This document shows, in pieces, positions 1 to 8,200 of a DNA stretch of 11,677 nt. Source of the DNA: Clostridia bacterium (GTDB taxonomy: Bacteria; Bacillota_A; Clostridia; Christensenellales; CAG-138). The stretch lies in contig JAFZJT010000083.1 in the NCBI GenBank assembly GCA_017553815.1, positions 1 to 11,677 of the forward strand. Reading direction: 5' to 3'. The position numbers and the translations under genes were made by a program. The notes beneath the pieces were generated by a model, which did no database searches, had not been told where the DNA came from, and saw only the letters and a program-made list of their open reading frames with translations. Each line of letters opens with the position of its first letter. Position 1 is the first letter of the stretch.

Positions 1-83
1 ATATACTTTCGTTCTACAGGCATGAATCTATTAAATATTTGAAGGAAAAACCGGGTGGAGCCCCGTAAAAGCTCCCGTGCATA

Positions 84-112
84 TTGCAGAATTACACATG
101 AGTTGGTATAAT
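84..112 (+). promoter_or_regulatory. Sigma-A promoter with extended -10, first dockerin gene
   Basis: A perfect TATAAT at 107-112 is preceded by TGG at 104-106, giving an extended -10 (TGn). A weak -35, TTGCAG, lies at 84-89 with a 17-base spacer. The -10 ends 43 bases before the start codon at 156, leaving a leader of about 36 bases. A short GCGC/GCGC hairpin (120-131) sits near the expected transcript start. The strong extended -10 probably makes up for the poor -35 box. Confidence 0.75.
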
Positions 113-155
113 AATATTAGCGCTGCGGCGCATAAAAAAATGGAGGAGAAGCAAT

Positions 156-1532
156 ATGAAAAGGGTCATCAGCATTTTGGCGGCTGCTGCAATGCTATTT
201 GCGGCGCTCCCCGCATTCGCAGAAGCGAATGAACACAAGAAAGCGGAACTGCCGACGAAGGAAGAGACGGTCGCTTCTTGGGACTTTGAAACGGATCCGA
301 TCGAGGAAGGATGGATCTTTGTGGACGGCGACGGCGACGGAATAAACTGGGAGGTTTCGTCGATCTACGCTTCAAGCGGAAGCAATTCGCTTTGTTCGTA
401 TTCCTATCTGAACAACGTCTATTACGAGCCCGAAAACTGGGCGATAACGCCCGCTGTCACCATCCCCGACGAGGGCGCGCTGCTCAGATTCGTTGGAAGA
501 AACTACAGGTACACCGGCGTGGATATCTTCAGGATCTATGCGGGCACTTCGCCCGATATCTCCGAGATGAGCCCCATCGCCGCGAGCATGGCGTTCAACT
601 GCAACTACGATATCCCGCTCGCGTTTGAAACGAAGGAAGTGGACGTTTCCGCCTTTGCGGGTCAGACCGTGTACTTCGCGTTCCGTCATTATATAACGCC
701 GGAAACCTGCGAGATGGGCTATATGTTCTTCATCGACGACGTTGAGATCGTTACGGATTTTGAGCCCATCGCACCCCCGCCGCAGAACCTTCTTTACGGC
801 TGCTACTTCAACGACGAAGAGGATATGGACGAGTGGCAGTTTGTGGACGGCGACGACGACGGCTTCGGCTGGGAACTGACGCTCCATCCCGGGTACGCCT
901 ATGAGGGCGTTGGCGTTGCGGGCTCCGAGTCGTATATCACCGACCTGAACTACGGCGGCCCTACCACGCCCGACAACTGGCTCATTTCGCCCGCGATCAC
1001 GCTCCCGAGCGACGATCTTTCGCTCACCTTCTATGCGGAGGGTCTCGATACTATGTACGACGCGTACTGGCGCGAGCACTTCAGTGTTTATGCGGGAACG
1101 AGCATCGATAATATGTCGGTGATAATTCCTGAAACCGAAACTACGAACGCGTATCAGCTCTATTCCGCCGATCTCTCCGATTACGCGAATCAAACTATTT
1201 ATATCGCGATCCGCCATCATAACTGCTACGGCGAGAATCTGCTCAGCGTTGACAGCTTCGAGGTTTGGGGCAGCGGCGAATACATCCCCGTCGATCCCGA
1301 CCCCACGCCCACGACCCTCTACGGCGACGTGAATCTGAACGGCGTCGTGGAAATCGAGGACTCGCTGATGATCATGCGTTGGCTCATCTGCATGGAAGTG
1401 CTCAATGAAGATCAGCTCGACATGGCCGAGGTGCAGGGCGATGAGCTCGTTTCGATAGACGACGCTCTGCTCGTTATGCGCTATGCGATCGGAACGATTC
1501 CCTATTTCCCGCGTGAGATCATCGTGAATTAA
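156..1532 (+). CDS. Secreted protein with two choice-of-anchor-J (cleaved adhesin-like) domains and a C-terminal dockerin
   Basis: This is a 458-residue exported protein. Residues 1-22 are a signal peptide (MKR, hydrophobic core, AFA cleavage site). Two jelly-roll domains of the choice-of-anchor-J/cleaved adhesin type follow, at about 40-199 and 211-371. Each has the family signature: an opening W/F-rich strand, an acidic DGDGDG or DGDDDG loop before a Trp (57-65, 231-239), a D/E-NW-I-x-P motif (94-99, 273-279), an AGTS turn, and a closing strand (FFIDDVEI in the first copy). A Pro/Asp/Thr linker (378-387) leads to a type I dockerin at about 389-447. Its first Ca loop is good (D391, N393, N395, D402); the second is degenerate (E425 at position 1, Glu in place of Gly at position 6). 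The start is fixed by GGAGG at 142-146, nine bases upstream. Its role is probably substrate or surface binding as a docked subunit; the ligand is unknown. It is a paralogue of the next gene. Confidence 0.88.
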   Translation: MKRVISILAAAAMLFAALPAFAEANEHKKAELPTKEETVASWDFETDPIEEGWIFVDGDGDGINWEVSSIYASSGSNSLCSYSYLNNVYYEPENWAITPAVTIPDEGALLRFVGRNYRYTGVDIFRIYAGTSPDISEMSPIAASMAFNCNYDIPLAFETKEVDVSAFAGQTVYFAFRHYITPETCEMGYMFFIDDVEIVTDFEPIAPPPQNLLYGCYFNDEEDMDEWQFVDGDDDGFGWELTLHPGYAYEGVGVAGSESYITDLNYGGPTTPDNWLISPAITLPSDDLSLTFYAEGLDTMYDAYWREHFSVYAGTSIDNMSVIIPETETTNAYQLYSADLSDYANQTIYIAIRHHNCYGENLLSVDSFEVWGSGEYIPVDPDPTPTTLYGDVNLNGVVEIEDSLMIMRWLICMEVLNEDQLDMAEVQGDELVSIDDALLVMRYAIGTIPYFPREIIVN

Positions 1533-1548
1533 GCATCCGGTATTCAAC

Positions 1549-1578
1549 GCCGCGTCGGTTCGCTCCGGCGCGGCTTTT
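1549..1578 (+). terminator. Intrinsic terminator of the first dockerin gene
   Basis: GCCGCGTCGG (1549-1558) pairs with CCGGCGCGGC (1565-1574) as a 10-bp stem with one G-U pair and a 6-base loop, followed by TTTT (1575-1578). It begins 16 bases after the TAA stop. It isolates the first gene from the next, which has its own promoter about 30 bases further on. Confidence 0.85.
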
Positions 1579-1607
1579 ATGTTTGCGCGGATCGGGAAAA
1601 ATAACCC

Positions 1608-1636
1608 TTGTTTATATATCGGCGCTGTGGTATAAT
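1608..1636 (+). promoter_or_regulatory. Sigma-A promoter with extended -10, second dockerin gene
   Basis: A perfect TATAAT at 1631-1636 is preceded by TGG (1628-1630). A partial -35, TTGTTT, lies at 1608-1613 with a 17-base spacer. The arrangement matches the promoter of the first gene: weak -35, extended -10, same spacer. Because it lies upstream of 1694, it argues against any coding start before that point. Confidence 0.78.
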
Positions 1637-1680
1637 GTATATGCTGAAGGTGCTGAGCATCTGCGCAAAACAATTGTTTT

Positions 1681-1686
1681 AGGAGG
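1681..1686 (+). promoter_or_regulatory. Ribosome binding site that sets the start of the second dockerin gene
   Basis: AGGAGG lies seven bases before ATG at 1694. The frame is open upstream to 1583, but those extra codons cover the promoter, have no Shine-Dalgarno site, and would put 37 residues ahead of a classic signal peptide. Confidence 0.92.
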
Positions 1687-1693
1687 AAAAAAC

Positions 1694-3415
1694 ATGAAAA
1701 AGTTTATCGGTATCGCGGTTGCGCTTCTGATGCTTCTTACCGTGCTGCCCGTGGGCGCGCTCGCGCAGGAGCTTCGAGCGGTTCCCGCATCCCGGGAACA
1801 GACCCACGTTGTAACCTGGGACTTTGAGACCGACCCCCTCGAGGACGGTTGGCAGTTCATCGATTCAGACGGCGACGGCAACAACTGGGAGCACTCGAGC
1901 CTTGTGAGTGCGCACAGCGGAACCTATATGATCGCTTCCGCGTCCTACTCCGGCGGTGCGCTCAATCCCGACAACTGGGCGATAACCCCGCTCACCGAGC
2001 TTTCGGAGGGTACTATCACCCTTTCCTACGCTGTTAAGAGCTATTCCTATTCCTATCCCGAAACCTATCGCATTTACGTCGGCACCACCGACAGCATCGA
2101 CGAGATGCAGCCCGTTACCGACGATCTCTATTCCTACAACGATGAAAACTGGCACGTTGATACCATAGATCTTTCCGAGTATGCCGGTCAGAGCGTGTAC
2201 GTTGCTATCCGCCACTACAACTGCTACGACCAGTGGCGATTCTTCATCGACGACGTTGAGATCCTCGAAGGCGAAGGCGGCGGCACCGAGCCCGGTCCCG
2301 ACGATCCCAATCCTCCCGCTGAGGAAGACCTGATCGTGGGCTACTACTTCGAGGGTGCGGACGCGCTTGAGGGCTGGACCATTATCGGCACAGGCGACAC
2401 CGAATGGGTGCATTCCGACGAAAACCCCGGCAACTATGACTACACCACGATGGCGCATGAGGGCACCGGCTTCATCATGTCCTACTCCTTCATCGACTAC
2501 GTCGGCGCATTTGAGGCGGACAACTGGGCGATCACTCCCGCTGTCGAGCTTCGCGAGGGTTCTGCGAGCGTGAGCTTCTATGCGACCAATGCAAACTCGG
2601 ATTATCCCGAGGCATTCGATCTTTACATCGGCAACTCCAATGATAGCAACGCGATGACCCTGCTTCAGGGCAACATCAGCCCGCAGACCGGCTATGAGGA
2701 TGCGTGGACCCGCTATGAGGTCGATCTTTCCGACTATGTCGGTCAGACCGTCTACCTTGCGTTCTATGATCATTGCTACGATATGTACGAGATCTGGATC
2801 GATCAGGTCGAGTTCTGGGGCGAGGGCGGCGAGCCCATCGACGATCCCTACGCGATCCACGAAGTTTACGTCGACGGCTGGGGTTCCCCGGTCGAGGGCG
2901 TTGTCGGCATCGACCATTTCTTCCTCACCACCCCAGACGATGCGCCGTACTACATCATCGCCGGCGGTTGGCGTGATGAGACCGACCAGCAGCAGATGTG
3001 GAACGAGAGTCATATCTTTATCGCCGGACATGAGTACACCGAGGGCTGCATGATAGTGGCGGAAGAAGGCTACTACTTCGCCGAGGATTGCGTGTTCTAT
3101 GCCGACGGCGGCACCGATATCCTCGATATGCAGTGGTGCTATGTGGATGAAGAGAACTGGATTTGCTATATGAACAGCATACCAGTTGTTTGCGAAGGCG
3201 CGAGCGAGATCGTCGGCGACGTTGACAACGACGGCGACGTGGACGTTGCGGACGCGCTTCTGGCGCTTAGGTATGTGATGGGTCTTATCGACCTCACCGA
3301 TACCCAGCTCGCACAGGCCGAGGTCGATGGCGACGGCGAAGTTACCATCGTGGACTCGCTGCTCGTTCTGAGGAAGGCGCTGGAGCTTATCGAGACCTTC
3401 CCCGTGGAGAACTGA
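1694..3415 (+). CDS. Secreted protein with two choice-of-anchor-J domains, an extra beta domain and a C-terminal dockerin
   Basis: This is a 573-residue exported paralogue of the preceding gene. The signal peptide covers residues 1-24 (MKK, hydrophobic core, cleavage near ALA). The first J domain (about 40-191) shares DFETDP, GW, DGDG, NWE and NWAITP with the first domain of the neighbour. The second (about 212-376) keeps DNWAITPA and a DLSDYVGQTVYLAF strand, but its acidic loop is replaced by GTGDTEW, so a metal site there is doubtful. An acidic Gly/Pro linker (192-210) separates the two. Residues about 386-500 form an additional domain not present in the paralogue, containing EEGYYFAED; I cannot assign it to a named family with confidence. 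A well-formed type I dockerin closes the protein (about 507-567), with loops D509/D511/D513/D520 and E543/D545/D547/D554. It probably acts as a binding subunit of a surface complex. It is monocistronic between its own promoter and terminator. Confidence 0.88.
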   Translation: MKKFIGIAVALLMLLTVLPVGALAQELRAVPASREQTHVVTWDFETDPLEDGWQFIDSDGDGNNWEHSSLVSAHSGTYMIASASYSGGALNPDNWAITPLTELSEGTITLSYAVKSYSYSYPETYRIYVGTTDSIDEMQPVTDDLYSYNDENWHVDTIDLSEYAGQSVYVAIRHYNCYDQWRFFIDDVEILEGEGGGTEPGPDDPNPPAEEDLIVGYYFEGADALEGWTIIGTGDTEWVHSDENPGNYDYTTMAHEGTGFIMSYSFIDYVGAFEADNWAITPAVELREGSASVSFYATNANSDYPEAFDLYIGNSNDSNAMTLLQGNISPQTGYEDAWTRYEVDLSDYVGQTVYLAFYDHCYDMYEIWIDQVEFWGEGGEPIDDPYAIHEVYVDGWGSPVEGVVGIDHFFLTTPDDAPYYIIAGGWRDETDQQQMWNESHIFIAGHEYTEGCMIVAEEGYYFAEDCVFYADGGTDILDMQWCYVDEENWICYMNSIPVVCEGASEIVGDVDNDGDVDVADALLALRYVMGLIDLTDTQLAQAEVDGDGEVTIVDSLLVLRKALELIETFPVEN

Positions 3416-3463
3416 GCGGGCAACAGCGTTTGACGGCCGCACAGCGGTTTGAATGAAACGATC

Positions 3464-3493
3464 AAGCGGGGAGCTTTTCGGCTCTCCGCTTTT
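3464..3493 (+). terminator. Intrinsic terminator of the second dockerin gene
   Basis: AAGCGGGGAGC (3464-3474) pairs with GCTCTCCGCTT (3481-3491) as an 11-bp stem with one G-U pair and loop TTTTCG, ending in a TTTT run (3490-3493). It starts 48 bases after the TGA stop. Confidence 0.85.
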
Positions 3494-3526
3494 CCATACC
3501 GTTAGTCATTTTCCCGCTCCGCGTTC

Positions 3527-3555
3527 TTGACCCATTAAAGCGCGGATGATATAAT
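3527..3555 (+). promoter_or_regulatory. Strong sigma-A promoter with extended -10, LRR-dockerin gene
   Basis: TTGACC (3527-3532) matches the -35 consensus at 5 of 6 bases. A 17-base spacer leads to a perfect TATAAT (3550-3555) preceded by TGA (3547-3549). The expected transcript starts near 3562, just before a small CCGCA/TGCGG hairpin (3566-3580). This is the best of the three plus-strand promoters. Confidence 0.85.
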
Positions 3556-3596
3556 ATAGGGTGTACCGCAGCGCTTGCGGCGAAGAAAAAGTATTC

Positions 3597-3602
3597 AGGA
3601 GG
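3597..3602 (+). promoter_or_regulatory. Ribosome binding site that sets the start of the LRR-dockerin gene
   Basis: AGGAGG lies eight bases before ATG at 3611. Two in-frame alternatives are worse. ATG at 3605 is only two bases from the site, and TTG at 3575 has no Shine-Dalgarno site and would add 12 charged residues before the signal peptide. Confidence 0.88.
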
Positions 3603-3610
3603 AAATGAAA

Positions 3611-5125
3611 ATGAAGAAGCTTAGGATCATGCTTGCGCTCGCTCTTGCGCTCATCCTGGCGCTTGCGAGCATCCCCGTTTCCGCGCTTCCCGCCGTTACG
3701 GCGCAGAGGGGCGAAATCGAGCCGTTTTGGACGATCCCCGAGGGCTACAACGCCCATGACTACGCCAAATGCGTCGCTTTCATGGAGCAGACCGACGCAA
3801 GCGGCGTAAAGAACGGCACCAAGCTCAGTTCGAGCTACGACCCGAACGACCCCGAGAGCTGGGGCGTTGACGGCTGGGGCGAGCGCACCTTCCAGTGGAC
3901 GTTTATGGGCGCCGAAAAGCGCCTCGATATCGTGCATATCACGCAGCGCAATCTCGTGGGCGTGCTGGACGTTGCGGACTGCGAATACGTCACCAAGGTC
4001 ATCTGCTGGAGCAACGAGCTAACCGGAGTCATCACCGATGGCTGCGGTATGCTGACCGACCTGTACTGCGCAACGAACCGCATCACCTCGCTCGATATTT
4101 CGGGCAACCCGATGCTCGGAATCCTCTCCTGCGGCGAGAACGAGCTGACCGCGCTGGACACCTCGAACAACCCCGCGCTCTGGTACATCTATTGCTACAA
4201 CAATCACTTGACCGCGCTGGATACTTCCGAAAACCCAGAGCTTTTATATCTGAACTGCGCGGGCAACAGCCTCACCGCGATCGACACCTCGGCGAACCCC
4301 GTGCTGCTTCTGCTCGACTGCCAGTTCAACGAGCTTGAGGAAGTGAACGTGCTGAGCAATCCCGATATCTACAGCGTCTACTGCAACGACAACAACATCG
4401 TTTCGCTGGACGTTTCGGGGCTCAAGGAGCTGACGATACTCGATACCGAGAGCAACGGCATGGTGGAGCTGAATATAACGGGCTGCACCGCGCTCAACGA
4501 CCTGCACTGCGGCAAAAACGAGCTTGCTTCGCTGGATATCTCGAGCTGCACCTCGCTTGAGTACCTCGACTGCACTATGAGCGGCCTGAGCGAGATCGAC
4601 CTTCTTAGCAGCCCGCAGCTTCTCAAGCTCGGCTGCATCACGAACCCGATGCGTCAGCTCGATCTGTCCAACTGCCCGAACCTTTCCCTGAATAGGGTCA
4701 AGGCGCAGGGCGCGGGCTATATCGGCTATTACTGCGAAAACGATTATCACACCGGCGCACGCGAGCTGTATCTCTTCGCCGCGCCCGAGCCTGGCGAGCA
4801 GTTCCTCGGCTTCTACGACCGGAACGGCAATCTTATCTCGAACGGCACCTGGTATCCCTATTACAGCTCCTACTACTGCTATTATGCCGAGGTCCCCGCG
4901 AGCCTTACCGAGGTGACGGCGCGCTTCACGGGAACCACCGTAACGCCCGGCGACGCGGACGGCAACGGCACGGTCAGCGTTGCGGACGCGGTGCTCGCCA
5001 TGCGCTATGCGATGGGGCTTGTGGATACCATCCCCTGCTTTGAAAACGCGGATATGGACGGCAATGGCGCCGTGACCATAGCGGACGCGGTCGCGATAAT
5101 GAGAATGGCGATGGGGCTGGCGTGA
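3611..5125 (+). CDS. Secreted leucine-rich-repeat protein with C-terminal dockerin
   Basis: This is a 504-residue exported protein. Residues 1-25 are a signal peptide (MKKLRIM, Ala/Leu core, VSA cleavage site). Residues about 36-125 form an N-terminal cap region with FQW and a repeated acidic pattern. A leucine-rich-repeat solenoid follows at about 126-352: eleven 21-residue units of the form C-x-x-N-x-L-T-x-L-D-x-S-x-N-P-x-L. The Cys falls at 132, 153, 174, 195, 216, 237, 258, 300, 321 and 342, with Thr279 the one exception. Residues about 386-442 look like a small beta module ending in EVTARFTG, weakly reminiscent of InlB-type B repeats (inference). A type I dockerin with two intact Ca loops closes the protein (about 447-503; D448/D450/N452/D459 and D481/D483/N485/D492). 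LRR solenoids of this kind usually bind proteins, so it is probably a protein-binding subunit that docks on a surface scaffold. Confidence 0.9.
   Translation: MKKLRIMLALALALILALASIPVSALPAVTAQRGEIEPFWTIPEGYNAHDYAKCVAFMEQTDASGVKNGTKLSSSYDPNDPESWGVDGWGERTFQWTFMGAEKRLDIVHITQRNLVGVLDVADCEYVTKVICWSNELTGVITDGCGMLTDLYCATNRITSLDISGNPMLGILSCGENELTALDTSNNPALWYIYCYNNHLTALDTSENPELLYLNCAGNSLTAIDTSANPVLLLLDCQFNELEEVNVLSNPDIYSVYCNDNNIVSLDVSGLKELTILDTESNGMVELNITGCTALNDLHCGKNELASLDISSCTSLEYLDCTMSGLSEIDLLSSPQLLKLGCITNPMRQLDLSNCPNLSLNRVKAQGAGYIGYYCENDYHTGARELYLFAAPEPGEQFLGFYDRNGNLISNGTWYPYYSSYYCYYAEVPASLTEVTARFTGTTVTPGDADGNGTVSVADAVLAMRYAMGLVDTIPCFENADMDGNGAVTIADAVAIMRMAMGLA
4004..4666 (+). repeat. LRR array, eleven 63-base units
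   Basis: This tandem coding repeat has a period of exactly 63 bases, with the Cys codon at the head of each unit in phase from 4004 onward. The units are diverged in DNA but conserved in amino-acid pattern (Cys, Asn, Leu, Asp, Ser/Thr, Asn-Pro). No indel breaks the period across the whole array. Confidence 0.85.
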
Positions 5126-5183
5126 TCGAGTTTGAGGCCGCGCTTGCCTAAAGAAACGCAAAAAGCAGATATAGATTAAGCGA

Positions 5184-5209
5184 AAAGAGCTCCCATAAGG
5201 GGGCTCTTT
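5184..5209. terminator. Bidirectional intrinsic terminator between convergent genes
   Basis: AAAGAGCTCCC (5184-5194) pairs with GGGGGCTCTTT (5199-5209) across an ATAA loop, as 11 bp with one G-U pair. On the minus strand the stem ends in a TTTT run, suiting the HD-Hsp90 gene whose stop is at 5261. On the plus strand the run is TTT, weaker but usable for the LRR gene ending at 5125. It sits about 50-60 bases from both stops. Confidence 0.75.
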
Positions 5210-5260
5210 GGCGGTGTGGACAGCGGCGCTTTTGCGTCGTTTTCCCTATTATATGTATAT

Positions 5261-8200
5261 TTATTCGTAGCTGGTTATCTCGCCTTCTTCGATACGCAGA
5301 TCGTCGGGAACCCTAAACGGATTATTGGAAAGACGGCGAAGCTGATCGAGTATCGCGTTGAGCGTGCGGGTAAGCTCGTCGGGATTACTGCTTTCCGCCA
5401 TTGCCCCTATGATCCTGTCGTAAACGGAGCGAGCATCCTTTTGAAGCAACTCTCGGTTATCAATAAGCCATTTTGAGAAGGGATGGGAGGGGGAGAAGCT
5501 GTTTGATTTAGGCCCAAATATAGAAGTCTTTCCAAACCCTCTCGCCTCAAATCTGTCGGCAAATAGGGCAAGCGGGAAAGCTTCCTCGGAATCGAAGGCG
5601 GAGCTGCCATCGCTCCTTTCCATATGAATATCGATTTCCGTGGCAACAAAGATATATCCACGCTTTTTAAGGGCGGCAGTCATGATCTGACTCAGCTGAT
5701 CACTGCAACAAATATGCAAGAATATATATCCGTTCTCTTCGATCTCATTTTTGTACTGCGAAATACGCTTATGCAGATAACATGCCGCGGGGCTTTTGGC
5801 TTCCGAAGAGAGAAGTTTATACTTTTCCAAAAAAGCATAATACTCCGATGCGGGACAAGATTTGAGGGAATTTGGCGTAAGCGTGCTGTTTTCAAACAGC
5901 AGTGCAATCTCGCAGGCAGCATCAATGGGAAGGTTGCGCATTTCACCTCTTGCAAGGGAGACTTCAGGGCGGTAATTATTGGTCAGCAACAGCGGACTTT
6001 TTCTTCGGAAATAATAATTTTTACTGACATCACATAAAATTCCATTGTATGCCGTGCAGAAAGCCTCTTTTGAATAATCCGAGAGCAAATAATGAAGAGC
6101 ATCTTCATCAGCGGTTAGATAATCAGAAAAACAAATGCATAGATTGATGAACTTTTTATTTATTGTATCAATTAAGTTTTCAATTCTGTTGTCAATTGCA
6201 TTATAATCATAATGGAACCGAGCCGATAAAGGATACAGCATATCTTCACAGTCAATATCCAAGGTCATAGAAAGGCAAGACTCATAACCGTAATAGTTGA
6301 TGGAATATGATTTGAATTCTATCAATTGAGGGGATAATACATGCCGATCAACTATTGCCCCACTCAGATTCCCCGAAAGACTCATTTTATGCAGCGGCGG
6401 GTATTCCAGCACAAGCTCGGGGCATTCAACATTCGACCAATCCGCTTCGGGGATCTCCGCTTTCAGCTTTTCAAAATCCTCCTCCTTCATCCTGTGGACA
6501 TGCTTTGTAACCTCGCCGGTTTTATCAAAATCGGGATTGAGCTTATCGAGCAAGGCTTCAAGCTCCTGCTGCGTGGGATAGGTCTTTGTTTCTGCGGTGC
6601 GGTGGTCGGTAAAGCTAATTTTTATCTTCGGGAAGCGGATAAACTTATCCAAAAGCTTGCGGAAAGAAGAAATGGTGGTATTGTAAAGATCTAGCCGCAG
6701 GCAGATGGTGGTGCCTATGCCGCGCATATACTCATATTCGGCAGGTTCTTTCGGTGGCTTGGGCATGGGTTCGCCCTGCTTTACCTCCGAAAGCTCGGTC
6801 AGGTAATAATAGCCGTTCAGACCTGTGATATCGAGCCGAACGGGCTTATAGTTTTCCGAATTATCAAAAGGAAAGCGCTTGGTCGAAACCTCCAGGCGGT
6901 TGGTCTTTCCTTCGCCCATAAAGCAGGAGAGTATGCCGATACCGAAGCGGCTTATGGGCTTGAAGTTCGGGGAAGTCTTTCCCTGCTTGAGCAGATCCTT
7001 TATATAGCCTTCCTCGTCGTTGTAGTAGGAGCGGCCAACGTTCAGGAAATACTTTTGAACTATCGCCTTATCCATGCCGATCCCGTTGTCCTTGATGCGA
7101 AACCAGCAGTACCGCCCGTCTTTCACGTCCGTCCAAACATCGATATTTATCTCGCCCTGCTCAAGGGAAAAGCAATCATCGCTTTCGCAGCGCAGCAGCA
7201 CGGCATCGATCGAATTTTGAAGCAGCTCGCGCACGAAAACGCCCGGATCGCCGTACAGCTCCTCGCCGGAGAGCAGCTCAAGCACCCTGTTTTGATCCAT
7301 CATAAGCCTGATCTCGGCTGAATCATAGCCGACAGATTCTATTTTAGAGTTAAGAATCAGCGGTATGGGGTTGTTCTTTTTTTCGGAATAATCTTTGCAG
7401 TATGTTTCAACAAAACTGTAGCACTTCTGCAATTCATCTTTCAGCCATTTGAGATAATCATTAAGCTCAGCCTCAATATATGGCTGATAGCATTTTGCTC
7501 TGTATGTGATGGCCATCGAGTTAGGGCGCGACCGATGAAATACGCCGGCTCTGTTTTTTTGCCATTCCCTACGGCTTCTCTCACGCTCATCTGCATTGGC
7601 ATTTTCGGGGCCGGCTTTTTCATCAAGCTTCAAAAAGCGGAGAAGAATGCTTGGAGCGCGGTTTGAATCATAGTCCAGCGCATCGGCAAGGCGCAAAAGA
7701 ACGGCGCATAGATTTACATCGATGTTTTCGGTATTCAGCTTTAGATCATCAAGCTTTTCGCCATGGCTTTTGCAAACGGCAAACAGCATTTCATCGCTGA
7801 TACCCCAGTCTAAAAGGAAGCTGTCATCAAGCTCCAAGCCCGTTTTTTTCATAACGGTTTCCAAGCGAATGTGATGGTTCTCGCGAACATAGTTCACAAC
7901 GACCTCATGGCGGCTCTTTTCCGATTCGAGCTTTTCGCGATCCTTCGGATGGCGCAGGAAGTATTCCTTCCAATTGTCGTGCTCTATTTTCGCCTGCGCG
8001 ATCAGCTCTTTTTCCTCGTTCTCGCCAATTAGCATCCCGAGATCGTGGCAGCAGGCCGCCATAAGCAGCAGCGCCGTCTCCTCCACGCTGATAAGCTCCG
8101 CCTTATCGCCGAGAAGCAGATTCATCCATTTGCATACGCCGGCGATATGAGTGTTGTCGTGCAGCGTAAAATACGGGAAGTTTTTGATTACTTCTTTTGA

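Noticed and set aside
1..68. Possible C-terminal tail of an upstream plus-strand gene
   Set aside because: Short open stretches end at 42 and 68 in two frames, but neither has recognisable content. A GGAGC/GCTCC pair nearby (about 57-76) lacks a T run, so it is not convincing as a terminator.
372..1673. Long minus-strand open frame (433 codons) opposite the first dockerin gene
   Set aside because: It lacks a ribosome binding site and recognisable domains, and has composition typical of an antisense shadow (His/Val/Arg/Asp rich). The plus strand has signal peptide, domains, promoter and terminator.
1583..1693. N-terminal extension of the second dockerin gene
   Set aside because: It covers the promoter, has no ribosome binding site, and would bury the signal peptide.
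1865..3442. Long minus-strand open frame (525 codons) opposite the second dockerin gene
   Set aside because: It is an antisense shadow made by codon bias in the real gene; it has no start signal or domain and crosses the gene end.
3575..3610. N-terminal extension of the LRR gene from TTG
   Set aside because: It has no ribosome binding site and would put a charged leader in front of the signal peptide; AGGAGG at 3597-3602 serves ATG 3611.
4004..4666. 63-base periodicity considered as a CRISPR or satellite-like array
   Set aside because: The period is a multiple of three, stays in frame and encodes LRR units; the units are diverged and there are no unique spacers.
4244..5161. Minus-strand open frame (305 codons) opposite the LRR gene
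   Set aside because: Its apparent repeats mirror the LRR repeats of the plus strand; it has no independent coding signal.
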